NCBI GenBank assembly: GCA_009760855.2
Contig: WPIO01000007.1
Span: 2,189,501 to 2,200,000 of the forward strand
Length of the DNA: 10,500 bases
From: Cristatella mucedo
Lineage: Eukaryota; Bryozoa; Phylactolaemata; Cristatellidae
Direction: 5' to 3'
In this document: positions 7,700 to 10,500 of the stretch, in pieces
How the letters are laid out: each line of letters opens with the position of its first letter
How positions within the stretch are numbered: position 1 is the stretch's first letter
Program-made: the position numbers and the translations under genes
Notes under the pieces: generated by a model
Database searches by the model: none
The model's input: the letters and a program-made list of their open reading frames with translations, nothing else
Told to the model about the DNA's origin: nothing

Positions 7700-7898
7700 T
7701 GTGGGACGATCCGTAATGGCTCACTTCTAAGGCGGTTGCTTGTCACGACCTCGGCCCCGAGGTCATGGGTTCGAATCCTGCGGTGGGCGATCCTTTATCG
7801 CCACTGCAAGCGGCGGTGATGGCGGTAAAGGCTCTTCTGTCGCTCGGAAAAAGAGGCTGTTAAATCAGCTAGTATTTAATTTAATTTAATTTTTAATT
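7700..7898 (+). mobile_element. tRNA-derived SINE, plus strand, with (TTTAA)n tail
   Basis: The head reads TGGCTCACTTCTAAGGCGG (A-box region, 7717-7735), TTGCTTGTCACGACC, then GAGGTCATGGGTTCGAATCC with a perfect B box at 7768-7778. The body (GCGGTGGGCGATCCTT, GGTGATGGCGGTAAAGG, CTCTTCT) and the 3' motif CTGTTAAATCAGC match the minus-strand element at about 1622-1803. It ends in a short TTTAA repeat (about 7874-7898). This is the better-preserved of the two copies, although an 18-base GCCACTGCAAGCGGCGGT segment differs between them. It is a non-autonomous retroposon; dependence on a LINE partner is inferred from the class. Confidence 0.85.
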
Positions 7899-8195
7899 CA
7901 ACCGGCGGTGGGGTGCGCAATCCTGCCGCCGGCCTTCGAAGCAGCTCGGTCTTCTTTGACGCGCCAGTGGCCGCGTGCGAGATTTGAGGACATTCTGTCT
8001 ATCCGCTGTCATGGGCCGCGAATCTGAAATATCTCCTGAGCTTGAGCTGCCCATTCCCAATCGAGTGGCGAAAAATAGATGCACTCGCGGCGGATTGTAG
8101 CGGGAGCGAAAAGCCACCTGAGCTCACGAGTCATCATCCATCTGCCGGTAAGTCCGGTAAGCTCGCTACTAGCGTTGCAGGGAAACTGGTAACAG
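7899..8195. other. GC-rich spacer with small inverted repeat
   Basis: CCGGCGG (7902-7908) and CCGCCGG (7926-7932) are complementary around a 17-base loop. The rest holds nothing recognisable: short frames on both strands without family motifs. Confidence 0.4.
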
Positions 8196-8358
8196 CTTGC
8201 TGGCCCAGTGGTTAAGGCGCTCGCCCGACTACGGTCAAGTTGAATGTATTCGATGGCCGAGGTCGTGGGCTCGAGCCCCGTGGCATACGTGAAGAGCCCA
8301 AATAGAGATTAAGTTCCCTTAGCGCGAAATGCAGATTAGTTATAGTATATATGATATT

Positions 8359-8404
<46 letters not shown>
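8196..8404 (+). mobile_element. tRNA-derived SINE with degenerate core and (ACAT)n(AT)n tail
   Basis: The A box TGGCCCAGTGG (8201-8211) followed by TTAAGGCG is a textbook class II (Leu or Ser) tRNA start. The B box GGCTCGAGCCC (8268-8278) follows GAGGTCGTG, as in the other two SINEs. About 30 extra bases lie between the boxes compared with an ordinary tRNA, as expected from a long variable arm or an insertion. After the B box comes AAGAGCCCAAATAGAGATTAAG and TTCCCTTAGCGCGAA (8289-8330), a diverged version of the repeat core seen elsewhere, then (ACAT)n (8361-8384) and (AT)n. So a tRNA-like head is linked here to the core that otherwise occurs alone. It is not a functional tRNA: the acceptor ends do not pair. 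Confidence 0.75.
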
Positions 8405-8408
8405 TAAA

Positions 8409-8535
8409 TAGTGTGTCCCTTGCTAACCATTCAATCGCATTTCACTTTACAGCGAATGTAAAGCGCCTAGAGAGAGATTAAGTTCTCTGAGGGCGTTTTA
8501 TCAAGTGAATTATTATTATTATTATTATTATTATT
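8409..8535 (+). repeat. Dispersed 3' repeat core, copy D, with (ATT)n tail
   Basis: Best-preserved plus-strand copy: CATTCAATCGCATTTCACTT, TACAGCGAATG, TAAAGCGCCTAGAGAGAG, ATTAAG, TTCTCTGAGGGCGTTTTA, TCAAGTGAATT, then (ATT)n to about 8535. The hairpin spans 8459-8500. It follows the microsatellite of the preceding SINE directly, so the region carries two cores in tandem, one degenerate and one good. The Tyr-rich frame over the tail is a microsatellite artefact. Confidence 0.85.
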
Positions 8536-8751
8536 GCTACTCGCGCGCTACGTATCGACTGACTACTAAAGCCCGGGTTACCTCATCTGAATACAAATGC
8601 CTCGTTTGCATGCGTGGCAAAAATGCGTTGTCCGTTGGCCACCCGGATCGTCTCTTGTCTTCTAGTAATTTGGATAGATTAATGGCCTGACAATTTGGAA
8701 AGTCTTTACCGCGTTTCTATACCTCTCAGCTTCTCTCTAACTCTTTTTGTA
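8536..8751. other. Spacer, nothing recognised
   Basis: Average-composition sequence. The frame open at 8505-8690 begins in the (ATT)n tail and carries no recognisable motif. Confidence 0.4.
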
Positions 8752-8890
8752 CACACGCACACACATGCACACGATTTTGAATGTCCTTCCGTGAATGCTT
8801 GTAAGCTGGTTGCAGGTATAGTGTTAGAAGCCGGCTTCTTGAGCACGCCGAGCGGAGTGTCGTTTCGACACACACATACACACTAACAAA

Positions 8891-8949
<59 letters not shown>
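8752..8949. repeat. CA-rich patches and long (CT)n microsatellite
   Basis: Two short CA-rich patches (8752-8774 and 8868-8884) flank about 90 bases of unique sequence. They are followed by an uninterrupted run of 28 CT units (8893-8948). On the minus strand this is (GA)n, a tract type that can form triplex DNA and, in arthropods, bind GAGA factor. No promoter is apparent beside it, so a regulatory role is only a possibility. Confidence 0.95.
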
Positions 8950-8952
<3 letters not shown>

Positions 8953-9890
8953 CTGTCCCTTTCCCTCACCATATCCCTACCTTTCTCTATCTCCCTCGGT
9001 TCCCTTGCCGATGTGGAGGACTTGCGTTACAGCTTATATACAGCCGCGATGGCGGTTAACCACAAAGCTACAAACCAGTTAGCAAGGATGAAATTTTGCG
9101 CCCTTCGAAACTAGTGAACTCCTTCTCGCTAAGGCCGTCCGCTTGCTCCACAGCCGGTCGAAAAGCATTACTACTGTATTTTTAGCGAGCTTATTAATGT
9201 TTGTTTTTCGTAAGCCACGGTGGCGCTGGCTCGCTGAAGAATACTATTAATAATAATATTAATATTAATAATAATATTAGCAGTTCGCCAACTAACAAGT
9301 CATAACAATTAACTAATCATTCCTTTGCTAATTACAAGTTTTAATCCGCTAACGTCTCTTACGCTCAAAAGCAGCTACTTATACCAGGTCTAAGTATTTG
9401 CATGCACATCGGCGATATAGAGAGAAATAATAATTGAAATGAACGCAGGTCACTTTTACCACACCACCGCGCACAGATTGCTTTTGCAGTTGCGAAAGAG
9501 AAAGTTCTCGAAATATGCACCGATTTTAACTCGTTTTACCGCTAACAAAGCGCCGCACTTCTTTCTGTACCCGATGCCACTGTACAGCTCTTACTTGTGT
9601 TCCTGCGATGCCGGTTACGCCGCGGCGTCATTCTTCTCTGCTCTCTCCATTGCCGGCGCACGCTGGGCGCAGCACCTATTCAAACTGGCTCACCGACGCG
9701 TGTATCGCCGCACCCAATACCGGACACCTGGCGCATTTCGTGTCAAAAAGTGCACGCTTCGCTAACACCGCCGACAGACGGCCCTTAATGTGCTTAGATG
9801 GACAGATGCAAATCGCGATTCTACTGCGCAGCCGAGATATGTGTTTGGAAGATGGTTCTCACAGCTTCTGCTTGCGCCGCTCGCTTCCTG
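8950..9890. other. Mostly unique stretch with an AAT-rich tract
   Basis: At 9245-9280 there is an (AAT)n/(ATT)n mix with the 12-bp palindrome ATTAATATTAAT, resembling the tails of the repeat cores, but no core is beside it. A plus-strand frame at 9439-9765 (108 residues, starting MNAGHFYHTTAHR) and an overlapping one at 9608-9922 show no known domain. Given overlap in two frames and rising GC content, I do not call either a gene. Confidence 0.4.
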
Positions 9891-10500
9891 TTAACGCACG
9901 CCGGCAGGTCGCGCAGCACTAAGCGTCGCAGCGCGCGCTCGGCAAAATAACGCGGTTCGTCCTAGAGCAGCGGGGCCAGCAGCGAGAACCGCGAAGTACG
10001 CTCTGAGGGCGCCGGACTCTCGCGCGTCGCCGCTCCGGCCTGACCGCCCCGAGCAGACGGACGCGTTCGTCGATCGTACGACGGTCTATAGATTCGGCGG
10101 ACGGCTCGGCAGACGCTCGTAGCTTTGTCGTCCACGAATACGCCACCCCCCCCCCGCCGCCGCTTCTCGCTACAGAACTTGGATGCCATCGTCTTAGTGC
10201 GGCGACTGGCGCCGAATGGCGCCGGGCAACGAGACGACGCGCACTTACCGACGGCTCTCGCGAGTGCGTACCGCACGGACGTACCAAAGGCCACATAGCG
10301 CAGCGCCTCGGCTAGCTGGCAGATACCGCCGCCGCCGCCGCAGCGCGCGAACACGGACGCAAACGCGCACTCGGCTGTTAGCGGCCGGGTGGCGCGCGCG
10401 CCCGTCTGCGACCAGGAAAAGCCGGGCTTGTCGAACTGAAGAGTTGCCTTAAAGCGAGTGAACGGATTTGAACGCGTCTCGCGGCGCCAGGGGGAAGACG
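9891..10500. promoter_or_regulatory. Second CpG island, running off the window
   Basis: Dense CpG and high GC from about 9890 to the window end, including a run of ten C (10146-10155) and a (CCG)n run (10326-10341). As with the island at 6470-7440, this suggests a promoter or first-exon region, possibly of a gene mostly outside the window. No core promoter motif can be singled out. Confidence 0.6.
9962..10189 (-). CDS. Possible first coding exon in second CpG island (low confidence)
   Basis: On the minus strand the ATG at plus-strand 10187-10189 lies in ACGATGG, a strong initiation context (A at -3, G at +4). The peptide starts MASKFCSEKRRRGGGG, reads VFVDDKATSVCRAVRR, and continues basic and Ser/Pro-rich to a stop at 9962-9964. 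The glycine run is encoded by the ten-C tract, where an indel would change frame; the alternative frame is also open. A GT shortly after the tract (GGC/GTATTC) is a possible donor, so the true exon could be very short. No family was recognised, and GC-rich islands readily give such frames by chance. Confidence 0.2.
   Translation of the reverse strand: MASKFCSEKRRRGGGGVFVDDKATSVCRAVRRIYRPSYDRRTRPSARGGQAGAATRESPAPSERTSRFSLLAPLL

Noticed and set aside
6870-7724. 284-residue Arg/Ser-rich minus-strand frame
   Set aside because: Its start lies within a SINE, its N-terminal half covers non-island sequence, and its composition is what a stop-poor CpG island gives in any frame.
8196-8290. A functional tRNA-Leu or tRNA-Ser gene
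   Set aside because: Good A and B boxes, but the ends do not form an acceptor stem, the spacing is too long, and a SINE body and microsatellite follow.
1-10500. CRISPR array, prophage, operon or other bacterial system
   Set aside because: No regularly spaced repeats, no ribosome-binding-site-led gene arrays, and the repeat content is typical of animal nuclear DNA.

Overview
This window looks like nuclear DNA of an animal, probably an invertebrate, and it is mostly non-coding, repeat-rich sequence. The evidence is long di- and trinucleotide microsatellites, tRNA-derived short interspersed repeats (SINEs) with RNA polymerase III box motifs, a decayed Tc1/mariner transposon, CpG-dense islands beside CpG-poor DNA, and no densely packed reading frames or bacterial-style operons. 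The species cannot be named from the sequence.

Layout. Bases 1-410 hold a short direct repeat, a copy of a dispersed 3' repeat core and a large compound (AT)n(GT)n microsatellite. Bases 410-1620 are mainly unique sequence with one weak exon candidate on the minus strand (804-856) and one copy of a roughly 50-bp dispersed motif. A minus-strand tRNA-derived SINE lies at about 1622-1803. Bases 1804-3165 hold nothing recognisable. A minus-strand repeat core with an (AAT)n tail and a 38-bp tandem duplication fill 3166-3396. A decayed Tc1/mariner element spans about 3541-5190; its transposase is broken by frameshifts and stops, and an AT-rich tract interrupts its N-terminal DNA-binding region. Bases 5191-5800 hold a tRNA B-box relic, a GC-rich inverted repeat, the second copy of the 50-bp motif and another repeat core. 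A CpG island covers about 6470-7440, followed by a second tRNA-derived SINE (about 7700-7898) and a composite element (about 8196-8535). Bases 8536-9600 are simple repeats and unremarkable sequence. A second CpG island begins near 9890 and runs to the end of the window.

No intact protein-coding gene is demonstrable. The two CpG islands are the likeliest gene starts, and each has a minus-strand ATG in a favourable context followed by an open frame. The main biological content is the repeat landscape: a 3' core able to form a hairpin is present in four clear copies and one degenerate copy. The clear copies are each followed directly by a microsatellite, and the degenerate copy is followed by one after about 30 bases. 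The degenerate copy is joined to a tRNA-like head related to that of the other SINEs, which suggests modular SINEs sharing a head but carrying different tails.
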